Of a stretch of 64,000 nucleotides of DNA, positions 36,983-46,515 are shown piece after piece. Positions within the stretch are counted from its first letter, which is position 1. Every line of letters starts with the position of its first letter. The stretch comes from Lachnotalea sp041821265. GTDB lineage: Bacteria; Bacillota; Clostridia; Lachnospirales; Lachnospiraceae. The notes beneath the pieces were generated by a model, which had not been told where the DNA came from, made no database searches, and was given only the letters and a program-made list of their open reading frames with translations. Both the position numbers and the translations under genes were made by a program. Location: the NCBI GenBank assembly GCA_041821265.1, contig JBGUEQ010000001.1, forward strand, positions 124,001 to 188,000, given 5' to 3'.

Positions 36983-37315
36983 AATGGTTATTTGTTGAAT
37001 TGAGCATAGAGGAAAATAAGAAAAAAATGATTGTGTTTGACAGGATTATGGTTTGAGCAATTGTCATGAGAGGTGCTGATATCAGCAGAATCTAATTTGT
37101 GTATATGGACTGTGGTAGATCAGAACCAAGCTAAACGACACGATATTGACATTGTTGCATTAACTGTATTTGTGACGAATCATTTTTAGATTCAGTCAAG
37201 AATATTTTTGACTTGATTTTACTTTGGCAACTGATATTAATCTGCAGATTTTGAACCAGAAATGATTTAATCAGCAGACACTAATTATGATTGAAGATGA
37301 AAGTTTGAGGAAAAG
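36983..37315. other. Gene-free stretch with palindromes
   Basis: No supportable reading frame. It contains two perfect 12-bp palindromes, GCTGATATCAGC (about 37077) and AATCTGCAGATT (about 37242), and AGTCAA/TTGACT arms around 37195. Confidence 0.4.
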
Positions 37316-37927
37316 ATGATAAATGTTACAATCAGAGGAACTGTAGAATACAATCCAAATGATTTAGCAGAATATATTAGAGGTGAACAAAATGCTATAG
37401 GATGTTTGCAAGGGTATAAAACACGATTTAGTAAGCAACATATTTTTGTTAGCGATATATTCTGTAAGTTGGGATATGGTCAGAATGCTAATAGTAGTAG
37501 TCGTTCTGGTTATTTGGCTCTATTTGACTTTTTGAATGATTTTGAGAATAAAAACAGAGAGACTCAATATAAAAAAGATGTAGAAAGACTGCTAAATTGC
37601 ATTTCATTAGAAGAAGCTAGAAATTATATCAAAGAGATTGATTTCAATGGTAATATATATCCATCACAACAATGGCATTATTTGATTGCATATACCAAAT
37701 GGAAAAAAGTATTAGGGAAAAAATGTGGAAAAAATTTTGCCTGTGCGGAATTGTTGGTTTATTTGTATGAGGTAATTAATGATATACCATCAATTAGCTT
37801 GATATTAAATACTTGTATTCGAGGGAAAGATGAAAGAGTTAAGTTCGTTAAGAACTACAATAATAGTGAGAATTCTTTGTATATCATGAATATAAACGAA
37901 GCGACATATTTGATAGAAATTGATTAA
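37316..37927 (+). CDS. Unknown cargo protein of element 1
   Basis: 203 residues, not recognised. The start has GAGGAAAAG upstream. The chain is charged and mostly helical in the middle (FDFLNDFENKNRETQYKKDVERLL), with an aromatic patch SQQWHYLIAYTKWKKVL and a beta-rich end (ENSLYIMNINEATYLIEID). No signal peptide or membrane segment. Its place between DUF3800 and the rep genes marks it as cargo. Confidence 0.65.
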   Translation: MINVTIRGTVEYNPNDLAEYIRGEQNAIGCLQGYKTRFSKQHIFVSDIFCKLGYGQNANSSSRSGYLALFDFLNDFENKNRETQYKKDVERLLNCISLEEARNYIKEIDFNGNIYPSQQWHYLIAYTKWKKVLGKKCGKNFACAELLVYLYEVINDIPSISLILNTCIRGKDERVKFVKNYNNSENSLYIMNINEATYLIEID

Positions 37928-38033
37928 GTAAAATAGAAATCACTTTTGGCAACTTGACCAAAAGTCGTGACGTAAAAATTAGTATAAAGTCATAGGAATT
38001 CCCTAATGCACGCGACATAGGAGCGCGGAGTTC

Positions 38034-38070
38034 TTGCATAAATTGCTATGCAACTTTAGGCGTATCCTGT
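38034..38070 (+). other. Candidate oriT of element 1
   Basis: TTGCATA/TATGCAA (38034-38053, six-base loop) is followed by GGCGTATCCTGT, whose TATCCTGT matches the MOBP-type nick consensus YATCCTGY. The whole region 37928-38484 is non-coding. A relative with GCGTATCTTGC occurs in element 2 at 48012. Confidence 0.35.
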
Positions 38071-38242
38071 TATCTTCTTTTCTTGTTTTTCAGACTAGCC
38101 AAACGGATGGTCAGGATTTCTGACGGAAGCCACGTAACCCTTGATTTTACTGCCTTTTTCGAGAAATGGACCATCTGTAATGCCTTGTTTCTGGGGAATT
38201 ATGAATGTTTTATCTCATATTACAAATTAAATATTTCTTTAT

Positions 38243-38285
38243 ACAAGAAGTTTGATAGGAATAACTTATCAGGCTTCTTTTTTGT
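38243..38285 (+). terminator. Hairpin terminator upstream of the rep gene
   Basis: AAGAAGTTTGATA pairs with TATCAGGCTTCTT (two G-T pairs) and is followed by TTTTTTG. Confidence 0.65.
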
Positions 38286-38484
38286 TTGTTTAAATTGGGG
38301 AACTATAGATTCGGATAGATTTTATACACCCTTCAAAAGAGCAAGAAATAAAAAAAAATAAGTTTTGCAAAGATATTTAGCAATCAGTCATTTTTCAACC
38401 CAAATACTTGTTGAAAGGAGAAAATGGCAAGAAAAAACGAATAGATATTAAATTCATGCGAAACAGAAAGGAGGAAAGATTCCA

Positions 38485-38979
38485 ATGCATGACTTACGAT
38501 TTTTATCAAAAGAAACTAGATTATCCAATTATTCTGTGATTCCTAATGAACTATATGGAGAAGGTATCAGCAGTACTGCTATGGTAGTTTATGCCAAGCT
38601 GCTTAATAGAGCCAATCTATCCATCAGCAATGGTCGTGTAGATGAAGTTGGAAGAGTTTATGTTTTGTATCGTATCAGAGATCTGGCACAGGAGATTGGA
38701 CGAAGTACGTCAACTATCAAAGAGAAGATCAATGAACTTGTTGAGGCAGGTCTGATTGAAAAGAGACGAGCAGATACAGGACGAGCCAATCTGATTTTTG
38801 TAAAGGTTCCAGAATCTAGTCTAACAGATGGAAAACCAGCCATATATGGTACAGATAATAAGTCCTATAACAGTGGAAAAATGAACCATACAACAGGTGG
38901 AAAAGCAGCCCCTAATAACAATAAGAATAAAACTAATATAATAACTAATTACAATTTTGAAGAAGGAGAAAGTTTATAA
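38485..38979 (+). CDS. RepA_N-like replication initiator
   Basis: 164 residues. LSKETRLSNYSVIPNELYGEGISSTAMVVYAKLLNRANLS, then IRDLAQEIGRSTSTIKEKINELVEAGLIEKRRA, is the winged-helix N-terminal domain of RepA_N/replication-initiator-A proteins found in plasmids and integrative elements. The tail is asparagine-rich and low in complexity. GAAAGGAGGAAAG precedes the ATG. The DnaC-like gene follows with a one-base overlap, the usual order in such elements. Confidence 0.75.
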   Translation: MHDLRFLSKETRLSNYSVIPNELYGEGISSTAMVVYAKLLNRANLSISNGRVDEVGRVYVLYRIRDLAQEIGRSTSTIKEKINELVEAGLIEKRRADTGRANLIFVKVPESSLTDGKPAIYGTDNKSYNSGKMNHTTGGKAAPNNNKNKTNIITNYNFEEGESL

Positions 38980-39784
38980 ATGATGGAGAAAAAGAGTGCA
39001 ATAATAAAAAAATATAAGGTCTGTGGTGAGGATTTAGAAATGTTATTTCCAAATGGACCAGTCTTTGGAATGGATCGTCATCCAAGGATGTGTGACTGTA
39101 TGAGAACTAAATATGCATAATGAAGAAATGGAAAGAATACAAAGAGAACAGGCTGAGAAAATTTCAAGAAACAGATCTATCTGCTTTTCAGATAAGACAA
39201 TGTATGACTGGAACTTTAAGTATGATGATAAAGAAAATCCTATCATGATTCACGCCAAAATGTATGTAAAGAATTTTGAGGAGATGAAGGAGAAAAACAT
39301 CGGATATTTATTCTGGGGCGGTGTAGGAACAGGAAAAACCTTTATGGCTGCTTGTATTGCCAATGCTCTTCTTGATATGTGTTATACGGTGAAGATGACG
39401 AATTTTGCAACGATCATCAATGACCTATTTTCTTGTGAGGACAAGAGTACCTATATCGATGCTCTAGTGAAATACGATTTATTGATTATTGATGATCTAG
39501 GAGCGGAGCGAAATACAGAATATGCTGTAGAGAATGTATTTAATGTGATTGATCGAAGATACCGCACTGGGAAACCATTGATTATTACGACCAATCAGCA
39601 TTTGAAGATGATCACTAATGAACAGTCAGTGGACAAAAGAAGAATTTATGATCGTATTCTGGAATTGTGTACGCCTGTCTGTGTGGATGGTGCCAGTAAG
39701 AGAGCAAAAGCGTCTAAGGAAAAGATGGTTCAGCTCAAGGAAATGTCAAAGGATTACAAGGAAGGAGAATTTGCCAATGAGTAA
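38980..39784 (+). pseudogene. DnaC/IstB-like helicase loader, frameshifted
   Basis: Two frames together make the protein. The first (38980-39120) gives the N-terminal cysteine module KVCGEDLEMLFPNGPVFG, then RMCDCM, ending TKYA. The second (39113-39784) gives MHNEEMERIQREQAEK and the ATPase: FWGGVGTGKTFMAACIANALL (Walker A), LLIIDDLGAERNTEYA (Walker B) and ITTNQ. One indel near 39112 separates them; the ATG at 39113 might still allow translation of the ATPase part. A normal copy would load the replicative helicase at the element's origin. Confidence 0.7.
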
Positions 39785-39980
39785 TTATGAAATCCCGTAT
39801 TGGAAGAAATATACCTTATCCATTGAGGAAGCTGCCTCTTATTTTCGGATCGGGGAAGGTAAGATTCGAAAAATCGTTAGTGAGAATCCAAACGCAGAAT
39901 ATCTGTTATGGAATGGCAATCGTGTACAGATCAAACGTGAAAAAATTGAAGCATTTGTTGATACATTAAGTGATGTTTGA
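39777..39980 (+). CDS. xis: Excisionase (Tn916 Xis-like)
   Basis: 67 residues: EIPYWKKYTLSIEEAASYFRIGEGKIRKIV is a MerR-like winged helix, followed by NPNAEYLLWNGNRVQIKREKIEAFVD. GGAAGGAGAATTTGCC precedes ATG, and the gene overlaps the DnaC-like gene by 8 bases. It is homologous to the element 2 protein at 48377. The integrase gene follows after 92 bases that contain TGACAT/ATGTCA. Confidence 0.85.
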   Translation: MSNYEIPYWKKYTLSIEEAASYFRIGEGKIRKIVSENPNAEYLLWNGNRVQIKREKIEAFVDTLSDV

Positions 39981-40072
39981 CGACAATTAAAATTTAGATT
40001 GGAAGTGTGAAAACGATGAATGACATGATATAATGAAAGGAAGTTATGTCATGGGTCTTATGAGGTAGAGAT

Positions 40073-41271
40073 ATGAATAATAAGAAATGTGATAACAAAG
40101 GGCGACTCCTGTTTTTGGGAGAAACCCAAGAGAAGTCTGGTCGCTATAGATACAACTATGTGGATGCCCTTGGTAGTAGAAGGGGAGTGTACAGTTGGAG
40201 ACTGACTGAAGCAGATTCCATACCAACAGGGAGACGCAAGGATAAACCATTACGGGATCGAGAAAAGGAGATTCAAAAGAAACAGTTCCATGGTATAGCT
40301 ACCACGGATATGACCATCAATGAATTGGTAGATCGATATTTAATGCTCAAGATGGCAGTGAAGCATAGCACAAAAGCAAATTACAAATTCGTCCAGAATG
40401 TTTTAGCAAGACAGCCTTTTGGAAATAAGCATATCGATGCAGTTCGTTTATCCGATGCCAAGCTTTTTCTAATCAAGCTACAAAGAGAAGATGGAAAAGG
40501 ATATAGTTCTATACATACCATAAGAGGCGTACTAAGACCTGCTTTTTAGATGGCAGTAGATGATGATCTTCTTATGAAAAATCCTTTTGCATTTCAACTT
40601 GGAACGGTTATTGTCAATGATAGTGAAAAGAGAGAGGCAGTTACTACGGAGCAGAAGAACAAGTTCTTAGAATTTGTAAGGAATGATAAGCATTATAATA
40701 AGTATTATGATGTTTATCATTGTTGTTTGCCACTGGTCTTCGAATCTCTGAATTTTGTGGTTTGACAGTAAAAGATCTGGATTTTGAAAATGGTAAAATC
40801 AATATCAATAAGCAGCTACAACGGACAAGAAATATGGAATATGTGATAGAGACTACCAAGACTTCTAGTGGTACAAGACAACTTCCAATGACACAAGAAG
40901 TAAGAGCAATCTGTGAGCGGATGGTCATGGATCGCAAGAAGCCAAAGGCAGAGCCAATCATCAAAGGACATTCCAGATTTCTTTATTTTGACAAGAATGG
41001 AAAGCCAATGGTAGCCCTGCACTGGGAAAAGTACATGAAACATGCATTAGATAAGTATAACCGAGAACATCAGGTGCTAATTCCTACCATTACCCCACAT
41101 GTTTGCAGACATACCTATTGTAGCGAGATGGCGAAGACAGGGATGAATCCGAAGACTCTTCAATATCTAATGGGACATTCAGAAATCAGTGTGACTTTGA
41201 ATGTATATACCCATCTAGGATTTGAAGATGCCAAAGAGGAAATCGAAAGGTTATTTGCGGTAAATCAGTAA
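40073..41271 (+). pseudogene. int: Tyrosine recombinase (Tn916 Int-like), inactivated
   Basis: Closely related to the intact integrase at 48744. An in-frame TAG at 40547-40549 replaces the glutamine codon of RPAFQMAVDDD, and an indel near 40710 shifts the frame before TGLRISEFCGL. The catalytic region is otherwise preserved: TGLRISEFCGL (first arginine), HVCRHTYCSEMAKTGMNPKTLQYLMGHSEISVTLNVYTH (histidine, arginine, histidine, tyrosine). Two separate lesions mean it is very probably not made. Confidence 0.9.
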
Positions 41272-41279
41272 ACTTCAAA

Positions 41280-41420
41280 TAGATTTTCCGTCAATTTTGG
41301 GATTTTCAACACCCCGCAACGCCTTGTAACATCCCAATATCGTCCCAAAAACGACCGAGAAAAGTTGGGATTTTGTTGGGATTTATGAATAGATACAAGA
41401 AAATAACTACTTGAACTTGA
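41280..41420 (+). promoter_or_regulatory. Candidate integrase arm-site region, element 1 right end
   Basis: Several copies of TTGGGA/TCCCAA in both orientations (around 41298, 41330, 41343, 41374, 41386) lie between the integrase stop and the middle att. A related CGTCCCAAG lies at about 33283 at the left end. Confidence 0.4.
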
Positions 41421-41552
41421 TAGAGCGAAATCTCTGAAACGCCCAGTATTAGAGGGATTTCGAGAGGATATAAGGAGACTTAAAAGAGTATGATAAAAGT
41501 ATTATTCGTCTGCCACGGCATAGTATCAACAGTGGTAGCGAATTGCTTGTAA
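41415..41552 (+). pseudogene. 5' stub of the phosphatase gene (middle att copy)
   Basis: ATG at 41490 after ATAAGGAGACTTAAAAGAGT encodes MIKVLFVCHG then ten unrelated residues (IVSTVVANCL) and a stop. The leader resembles that at 33103-33177, with a hairpin whose stem differs by paired changes (AAATCTCT with AGAGGGATTT here; AAACCTC with GGGGTTG there). Confidence 0.8.
41505..41520 (+). mobile_element. Attachment-site core, middle copy
   Basis: TTCGTCTGCCACGGCA, identical over 16 bases to the right copy at 50145-50160. Junction between elements 1 and 2. Confidence 0.85.
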
Positions 41553-41584
41553 TTGCTATGGTTCATGGAAATAATGCAGTGATT

Positions 41585-41605
41585 TTACGACACATTTACG
41601 ACAGG
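41585..41605 (+). promoter_or_regulatory. Integrase arm-site repeats, left end of element 2
   Basis: TTTTACGACACATTTACGAC carries two direct copies of TTTACGACA. The same word is at 49991-50003, with a variant TTTATGACAGG at 49980, at the right end. Confidence 0.5.
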
Positions 41606-41678
41606 ATTTTAATTGAAAATAATGAAACATGTTAATGTGAAATGAGCTGCCAAGCTATGAAAAAAAAGATGCTTTCAG

Positions 41679-41707
41679 TTGACAATATAGTATATATGCC
41701 CTATGTT
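41679..41707 (+). promoter_or_regulatory. Promoter at the left end of element 2
   Basis: TTGACA (41679-41684), 17-base spacer, TATGTT (41702-41707). It would read into the XRE gene at 41885. The stretch 41553-41884 otherwise holds only the arm sites. Confidence 0.45.
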
Positions 41708-41884
41708 AAAAGTGGCAAGTTAGAAAGATAGTAGAAAATTTACAATAAAGTTCTATATTCATTTTATTATTAAGAGATAGTCATAACAAGAGTGGATTTA
41801 CAAAAAAGATACAGAAAACGTCTAAGTTAGAGATAGAAAAGGATAAAATGTATCAAAACAATTATTTGGAAAGGTGTAAGAAGA

Positions 41885-42085
41885 ATGAAGAAGTATGATG
41901 ACTTTCTCGCAGAACAGTTACAGGATGGTGAGTTTAATAAAGAATATGATAATCTGAAGTCAGAGCTTGATTTGATTCGAGCAATTGTTGACGCAAGCGT
42001 ATCTCAAAATCTTACACAAAAGCAATTATTAGATCTAAGTGGAATTAATCAGTCGGACATAAGTAAATTTGAAAATAGAGACTAG
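41885..42085 (+). CDS. Truncated XRE-family (HigA-like) antitoxin
   Basis: 66 residues: DDFLAEQLQDGEFNKEYDNL, then ELDLIRAIVDASVSQNLTQKQLLDLSGINQSDISKFENRD. The helix-turn-helix matches HigA-type antitoxins, but the chain stops inside the domain, where homologues continue with another 25-30 residues. GGTGTAAGA precedes the ATG weakly. No toxin gene adjoins it. Probably a remnant. Confidence 0.55.
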   Translation: MKKYDDFLAEQLQDGEFNKEYDNLKSELDLIRAIVDASVSQNLTQKQLLDLSGINQSDISKFENRD

Positions 42086-42355
42086 AAATTCATCTACAAA
42101 TCTATTGAAACGAATTTAATGGGAATGAAATCCATAAAGATGACGTAATAATCAGTCCAGAGAAGGTAAAACTTCATGCGGAAACATAATTTAGAAATAT
42201 TGTGTATCTATAGGAAAAATTATTTATATTAGATTGTGAAAATATATGATTGAGATTAAAGTTAATAACAAAGCCTGAAACTATGCTTATGAAAATTAAA
42301 TATTATACATAAAGTATGAAAAGGCGTGAGTAGATGTAGAAAGGAGAATAGTGTT

Positions 42356-43840
42356 ATGGACGGGGATCAAGTTTCTCTTTTGGTAGGAAATGGACTTGAT
42401 ATACAGATTGGTGGAGATGACTTTCAAAACAAATGGATAATGGTTCGTTTGCTTGCAAAAGCAAAAACGGGAGAATATGATGTTTTGTTTACCGATGAAA
42501 AAACAGGTATACCGATAATAGTAGGCGATGAGATTGTTGAATTATTCAGAAATTTGGTTCCGTATGCAAATAAAGCTATTTATAATGATTATGATGATAA
42601 GGCCGAAAGATATGGAGATGCCGATTTAGTTGCTGCATTGAAAGATTTTAAAGGAAATCACAAAATTGAAGTAAGAAGCATTGAAGAAATAGGCATGGAG
42701 GATTGGTTATTAATTTTCTTGTTATTTTTAATTGATGAACGTGATATATTAAATCAATATAAAAATATAAAACTAGGGTTTGAACGAATGATTTTAGATT
42801 CTATTTATTGCGAATCTTATATTCAGAAATTGTACTCAATGTTGGATAAGTCATCAATTCGATATTTTTCAGAATATGATAAAATATTTACTTTGAATTA
42901 TGATAATACTATTGAAAAATTACTTAAGAAAAATATCTTTCATTTACATGGTGATTTCAATACAGTAAACCCTTCAGAAAATGTTGAAAATGCATTAGGT
43001 TACATTAGAATTTTAAAAAAAGAAAATGTATCTTTCCCAACTGAATATATACATTGCAATTGTACAGGAATTTCAGACTTTAGTGGTAATCGTAAATATA
43101 AATATGCTTCTGATATGACAAAAGCATTCATTGCATTTGAAAATCTAAAAAGTGATATTAAAACAAGTAAAATAAAAATAGAAGATATATTAACAAAGGT
43201 ACCTGATGATCAACTTGAACTTGTTAAAATTGGGATCGAAAAAGATTTAAAAGTTGGTCATAATTACTTTTTCAATGAGTTTGAAACGTTATCTGGAACG
43301 CTTGAAATTGTAGGTTTAGCGCCGCAAAATGATAGCCATATTTTTGAATGTATCAATAAGAGTAGTGTTGATGCTGTGATTTTTTATCATTATTTTGGAA
43401 ACAGGACTGAAGAAGAGGCAGAAGAAGAAATAGAAACAATGTCTATTCCAATAAATAAAAAGTACACGATAAAGAATGTAAAAACCATTTGGGATAAAAT
43501 AAAGATTACTAAACCTGCAAATGCTAGTAACAGTATTTCAAAAGAACAGCTAGATATCTTGAATGCACTATGCTTCACAAGTAAGATAACCAAAGATGAT
43601 ATAATCTGGCAATTGAATTCTGTACCTAAATTTACTCGTAATGCTATTGTTGAAATGATGAAACACGAAATGGAAAAGAATAAATATCACCAGACGCCCC
43701 AAAATGAACAAGTATTTGCACAGAATTTCAAAGATTTTAGTAGTACGCTTGAAATTTCTGCGTTGAGTCCACAGGCACTTTTGTATTTATACATAGATAG
43801 TACAAAGCCCAATGTAAAGCTTAGTAAAAAGAAAAAATGA
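42356..43840 (+). CDS. AbiH-family abortive-infection protein
   Basis: 494 residues. The N-terminal QVSLLVGNGLDIQIGG matches the GNGFD motif of AbiH proteins, and KNIFHLHGDFN the later LHG motif; IFTLNYDNTIEKLL lies between them. Family members give phage resistance in lactococci by an unknown mechanism. The ATG at 42356 has AAAGGAG nine bases upstream; the frame is open to 42326. The 43400-43460 region encodes a glutamate-rich stretch. It stands alone, with 270 bases of gene-free DNA on each side. Confidence 0.8.
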   Translation: MDGDQVSLLVGNGLDIQIGGDDFQNKWIMVRLLAKAKTGEYDVLFTDEKTGIPIIVGDEIVELFRNLVPYANKAIYNDYDDKAERYGDADLVAALKDFKGNHKIEVRSIEEIGMEDWLLIFLLFLIDERDILNQYKNIKLGFERMILDSIYCESYIQKLYSMLDKSSIRYFSEYDKIFTLNYDNTIEKLLKKNIFHLHGDFNTVNPSENVENALGYIRILKKENVSFPTEYIHCNCTGISDFSGNRKYKYASDMTKAFIAFENLKSDIKTSKIKIEDILTKVPDDQLELVKIGIEKDLKVGHNYFFNEFETLSGTLEIVGLAPQNDSHIFECINKSSVDAVIFYHYFGNRTEEEAEEEIETMSIPINKKYTIKNVKTIWDKIKITKPANASNSISKEQLDILNALCFTSKITKDDIIWQLNSVPKFTRNAIVEMMKHEMEKNKYHQTPQNEQVFAQNFKDFSSTLEISALSPQALLYLYIDSTKPNVKLSKKKK

Positions 43841-44114
43841 ATAAAAAAAAGTAATATGCGAAGATAGAATGAATTAGCGAATAAATTAGAAAACTTAAAT
43901 AAAATTATATATTACTAGAAGAAATTAATTATGGTGAAATAGAACAGGAACATACATAGATTTGTAGAGTAGAAAAATTAGCTTATAAAGTAATGTAATA
44001 AAAAATATAAAATCATAGTATTTTGTAAGAAAATGTTTTATTATATACAATATAGACAGTTTTGTTTTGATAGGTGTAAATATTGTATAGAAGATTAAAG
44101 AGAGGGGTAGTATA

Positions 44115-45203
44115 ATGATGTATGTTCCTATGCTTAAAATAAGGGCTGAAGAATTAAGGGTAGCAAAAGAAATGAATACTTGCTTTTCGGATAAAATAGT
44201 ACCATTATTTGAAATAATTAATGAAATATATAAAACTACTTATAAAACAGACAAGAACGGAGAATATATTTTAGAGCAGCGTAAATCAAGAAATTGTAGG
44301 GTAAAAGCTAAACCGACGGAAGAGGATATTATTACATTACAGCATATAAGTAATATTGCAGATGGTAAGTTGATATTCATGGATTATTTTCGTTTTTCAT
44401 TACGCAAATATGGAAAAAATATCAGCTTTAGGAAAGCAGAATTGTCATTTGACTTAAACAATGATTTGAAATTATACAAGAAAAAGTTATTAGATACAAC
44501 AATATATAATAACATGATTCCAGTGATTTCACTAAAGCCTGATTGTGATTTCCCAAAATCCGACCTTATAAAATTTGTTGCGGAATTACAAGCAAAAACG
44601 ATACATATTGCGTTGAGAATAACAGAGGAATGGATTGATCAAACTAAAGATATTGTTCAATCATTACGAGAAACAGATTTCTTGCTTTTTGATGTTGAAG
44701 AGCAAAATCCAGAATTAAAGTTTATGGAAATTCAAGAATTGGTTGATTTGCAGTCGAATTGTCAAAAAGTATTGTTAAATTCACCGAGAAAGCTAGCAAT
44801 AAAAAACGGAGAATATCCAGAATATGATCAAACGGACTTAATTAATAATTGTGCAAGAGTTGTGGCTGAGGACAATGGTTTTGATGGATATGGAGATTAT
44901 TGTGGATTAAAAGATGCAATGCCAACGAATGATGGTTCAAATGGTACAGGAGCAGCGTTAGCATTACTTTATGATTATAAACAGAATGTTTTTTACTCTT
45001 TTTGTAATCATGATACTAGTTTAGGAATGTCAGGTTACAGTACACTGATTCCAGTTATTAAAGCAGATGAGCCGTTATTAAATCCTAACAGTGATTGTCC
45101 TGGTTATACAAAAATACATTCGTTGCCTAGTACTGGAAGTTGGAGTACTTGGCATCATATAAATGCAGCAAGATATATATATCAAACGTATAAAAATATA
45201 TAA
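44115..45203 (+). CDS. sce7725-like (beta-family) protein
   Basis: 362 residues. The opening MMYVPMLKIRAEELRVAKE, then DKIVPLFEII, resembles the sce7725/beta-protein family, whose members start with MYYP-like words and a KIIPIIEP-like segment. C-terminal landmarks are YGDYCGLKDAMPTNDGSNGTGAAL and SWSTWHHINAARYI. AGAGAGGGGTAGTATA precedes the start. It converges with an sce7726-like gene, its usual neighbour, and the two share a terminator. Function unknown; the pair is often found in defence islands. Confidence 0.65.
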   Translation: MMYVPMLKIRAEELRVAKEMNTCFSDKIVPLFEIINEIYKTTYKTDKNGEYILEQRKSRNCRVKAKPTEEDIITLQHISNIADGKLIFMDYFRFSLRKYGKNISFRKAELSFDLNNDLKLYKKKLLDTTIYNNMIPVISLKPDCDFPKSDLIKFVAELQAKTIHIALRITEEWIDQTKDIVQSLRETDFLLFDVEEQNPELKFMEIQELVDLQSNCQKVLLNSPRKLAIKNGEYPEYDQTDLINNCARVVAEDNGFDGYGDYCGLKDAMPTNDGSNGTGAALALLYDYKQNVFYSFCNHDTSLGMSGYSTLIPVIKADEPLLNPNSDCPGYTKIHSLPSTGSWSTWHHINAARYIYQTYKNI

Positions 45204-45239
45204 AAATAAAAGAGAGCGAAAAGGCTCTCTTTTATTTTT
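45202..45239. terminator. Shared terminator of the convergent sce7725/sce7726-like genes
   Basis: AAAATAAAAGAGAGC, loop GAAAAG, GCTCTCTTTTATTTT: a perfect stem of at least 15 bp with A and T runs on either side, serving both strands. Confidence 0.9.
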
Positions 45240-45242
45240 AAA

Positions 45243-46055
45243 TTATTTATAAAGACGAGATGGCTCAATTTGGTTTTTATAAAACCATTGATAATCAATT
45301 TCTAAAATATCATTATGATTTTGTTTTAAAAAGGACCATTGTTTTTCAAAGCGATGCTTCAATATAGACTTGAATATTTGATTAATGGCATCTGGAGAAT
45401 AGGTTTGTATAATATAATCTGTTATATCGGAACGTTTTTGAAAAGAAGTATCAAGTGTAAAATAAGAATTAAATTCACTTTTTCTTATCAACTTTATTTG
45501 GTTTAAAGAACTAATTTCATTTCCAAGAGAAGCATCTCTAACAAGCGTAAATTTATAATTTTTTTGTCTGTTTTGTCTGTAAGAATATATACCACATTTT
45601 TCAGGAATGAGATTTCTAATATTCTCGATATTTGCTTCAGAGCAAATGATAAATACTTTTTCAAATATTTTATAGTAATCAATAATCTGTTTTTGCAGTC
45701 TTGTAAAATTATCTAAATCGGTTTTGATTTCATATGCTATGCTTTCACCATTAATTTTACATAAATCTGCACGACTACTACCTACAGGAAGTTCAAAAAT
45801 AGTAACATGTTTTTTTCCACTCATAAGAACTTGCTTTATGAAACTAGATTTAATGCATATTTCATTTGGGTAGTAATTTAGTATTATTTTATTATAGATT
45901 TTATGTATGTTCTCATCAGCCATTGTAGATAAAAATGAGGAATCAATAGTTTCTAAAAGATTATTGTATAAAACAGAAATATTCTCAATAGTGGAATATT
46001 GAGTATATAATTGTTGTGCATCTTTAAAGGTAGGATAGACTATTTGATTTGACAA
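45243..46055 (-). CDS. sce7726-like protein, PD-(D/E)XK nuclease-like
   Basis: About 270 residues. SRADLCKINGESIAYEIKTDLDNFTRLQKQIIDYYKIFEKVFII has the D...E-x-K pattern of a restriction-type nuclease core and matches the sce7726 family. The start is uncertain: a TTG at 46055 is eight bases after AAAGGTGG, while GTG codons at 46064 and 46067 overlap that site. It is convergent with the sce7725-like gene and divergent from the toxin-antitoxin operon. A nuclease acting with its neighbour against phage is a reasonable guess only. Confidence 0.65.
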   Translation of the reverse strand: MSNQIVYPTFKDAQQLYTQYSTIENISVLYNNLLETIDSSFLSTMADENIHKIYNKIILNYYPNEICIKSSFIKQVLMSGKKHVTIFELPVGSSRADLCKINGESIAYEIKTDLDNFTRLQKQIIDYYKIFEKVFIICSEANIENIRNLIPEKCGIYSYRQNRQKNYKFTLVRDASLGNEISSLNQIKLIRKSEFNSYFTLDTSFQKRSDITDYIIQTYSPDAINQIFKSILKHRFEKQWSFLKQNHNDILEIDYQWFYKNQIEPSRLYK

Positions 46056-46127
46056 AAATAACACCACCTTTCATTAACTTCTCTATTATATTAACACAAA
46101 AATTAGAAAAGTGGTATTAATAATAAA

Positions 46128-46156
46128 TTGACCTAATAGGTTAATTGTGGTATAAT
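46128..46156 (+). promoter_or_regulatory. Promoter of the HigB/HigA-like operon
   Basis: TTGACC (46128-46133), 17-base spacer, TATAAT (46151-46156). The spacer contains CCTAATAGG with TTAATT, a probable autoregulation site for the antitoxin. AGGAGGAAAT follows 13 bases later. Confidence 0.7.
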
Positions 46157-46183
46157 GTCAGAAAGTTAGGAGGAAATTCCCGA

Positions 46184-46498
46184 ATGATAGTTAAGTACTC
46201 AACAAAAAAGTTAGAAAAAAATTTGACGGATTTACGTCTTTTGAAGAAATATTATAGCAATGATTACAATAAAATTAATAATAGATTATCAGAATTAAAA
46301 GCAGCGAATAATTTATCAGAGATTCCAGAATGCCCACCACCAAGGAGACATAAATTAAGCGGAAGGTTACAAGACTGTTGGGGAATCGATTATTCCAAGA
46401 ATGATCGAATAATTATTAAACCAATGGGTGAATTTGATATTAATGATGTATCTTCTATTGTTGAAATAGAAATAGTAGATTTGGAGGATTATCATTAA
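46184..46498 (+). CDS. HigB/RelE-like toxin
   Basis: 104 residues of the RelE/ParE fold: MIVKYSTKKLEKNLTDL, LSELKAANNLSEIPECPPPRRHKLSGRLQDCWGIDYSKNDRIIIKPMG and a C-terminal EIVDLEDYH. Such toxins cut mRNA on the ribosome. The start follows AGGAGG. The antitoxin gene begins 18 bases after the stop, giving the toxin-first order typical of higBA. Confidence 0.85.
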   Translation: MIVKYSTKKLEKNLTDLRLLKKYYSNDYNKINNRLSELKAANNLSEIPECPPPRRHKLSGRLQDCWGIDYSKNDRIIIKPMGEFDINDVSSIVEIEIVDLEDYH

Positions 46499-46515
46499 TG
46501 AAAGGATGTGATATT

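Larger units (their letters stand above)
33209..41520 (+). mobile_element. Integrative element 1 (degenerate)
   Basis: About 8.3 kb between the left and middle att cores. Order: structured non-coding region, HNH/kinase fusion, DUF3800-like gene, unknown gene, RepA-like gene, DnaC-like gene, xis and integrase, the last next to the right junction. At least four genes have frame damage, including the integrase (internal TAG and a frameshift). CGTCCCAA-type repeats near both ends may be integrase arm sites. No relaxase or tra gene was found. Confidence 0.75.

Noticed and set aside
38083..38361. 92-residue plus-strand protein
   Set aside because: No ribosome site, covers a terminator hairpin, unnatural composition; treated as non-coding.
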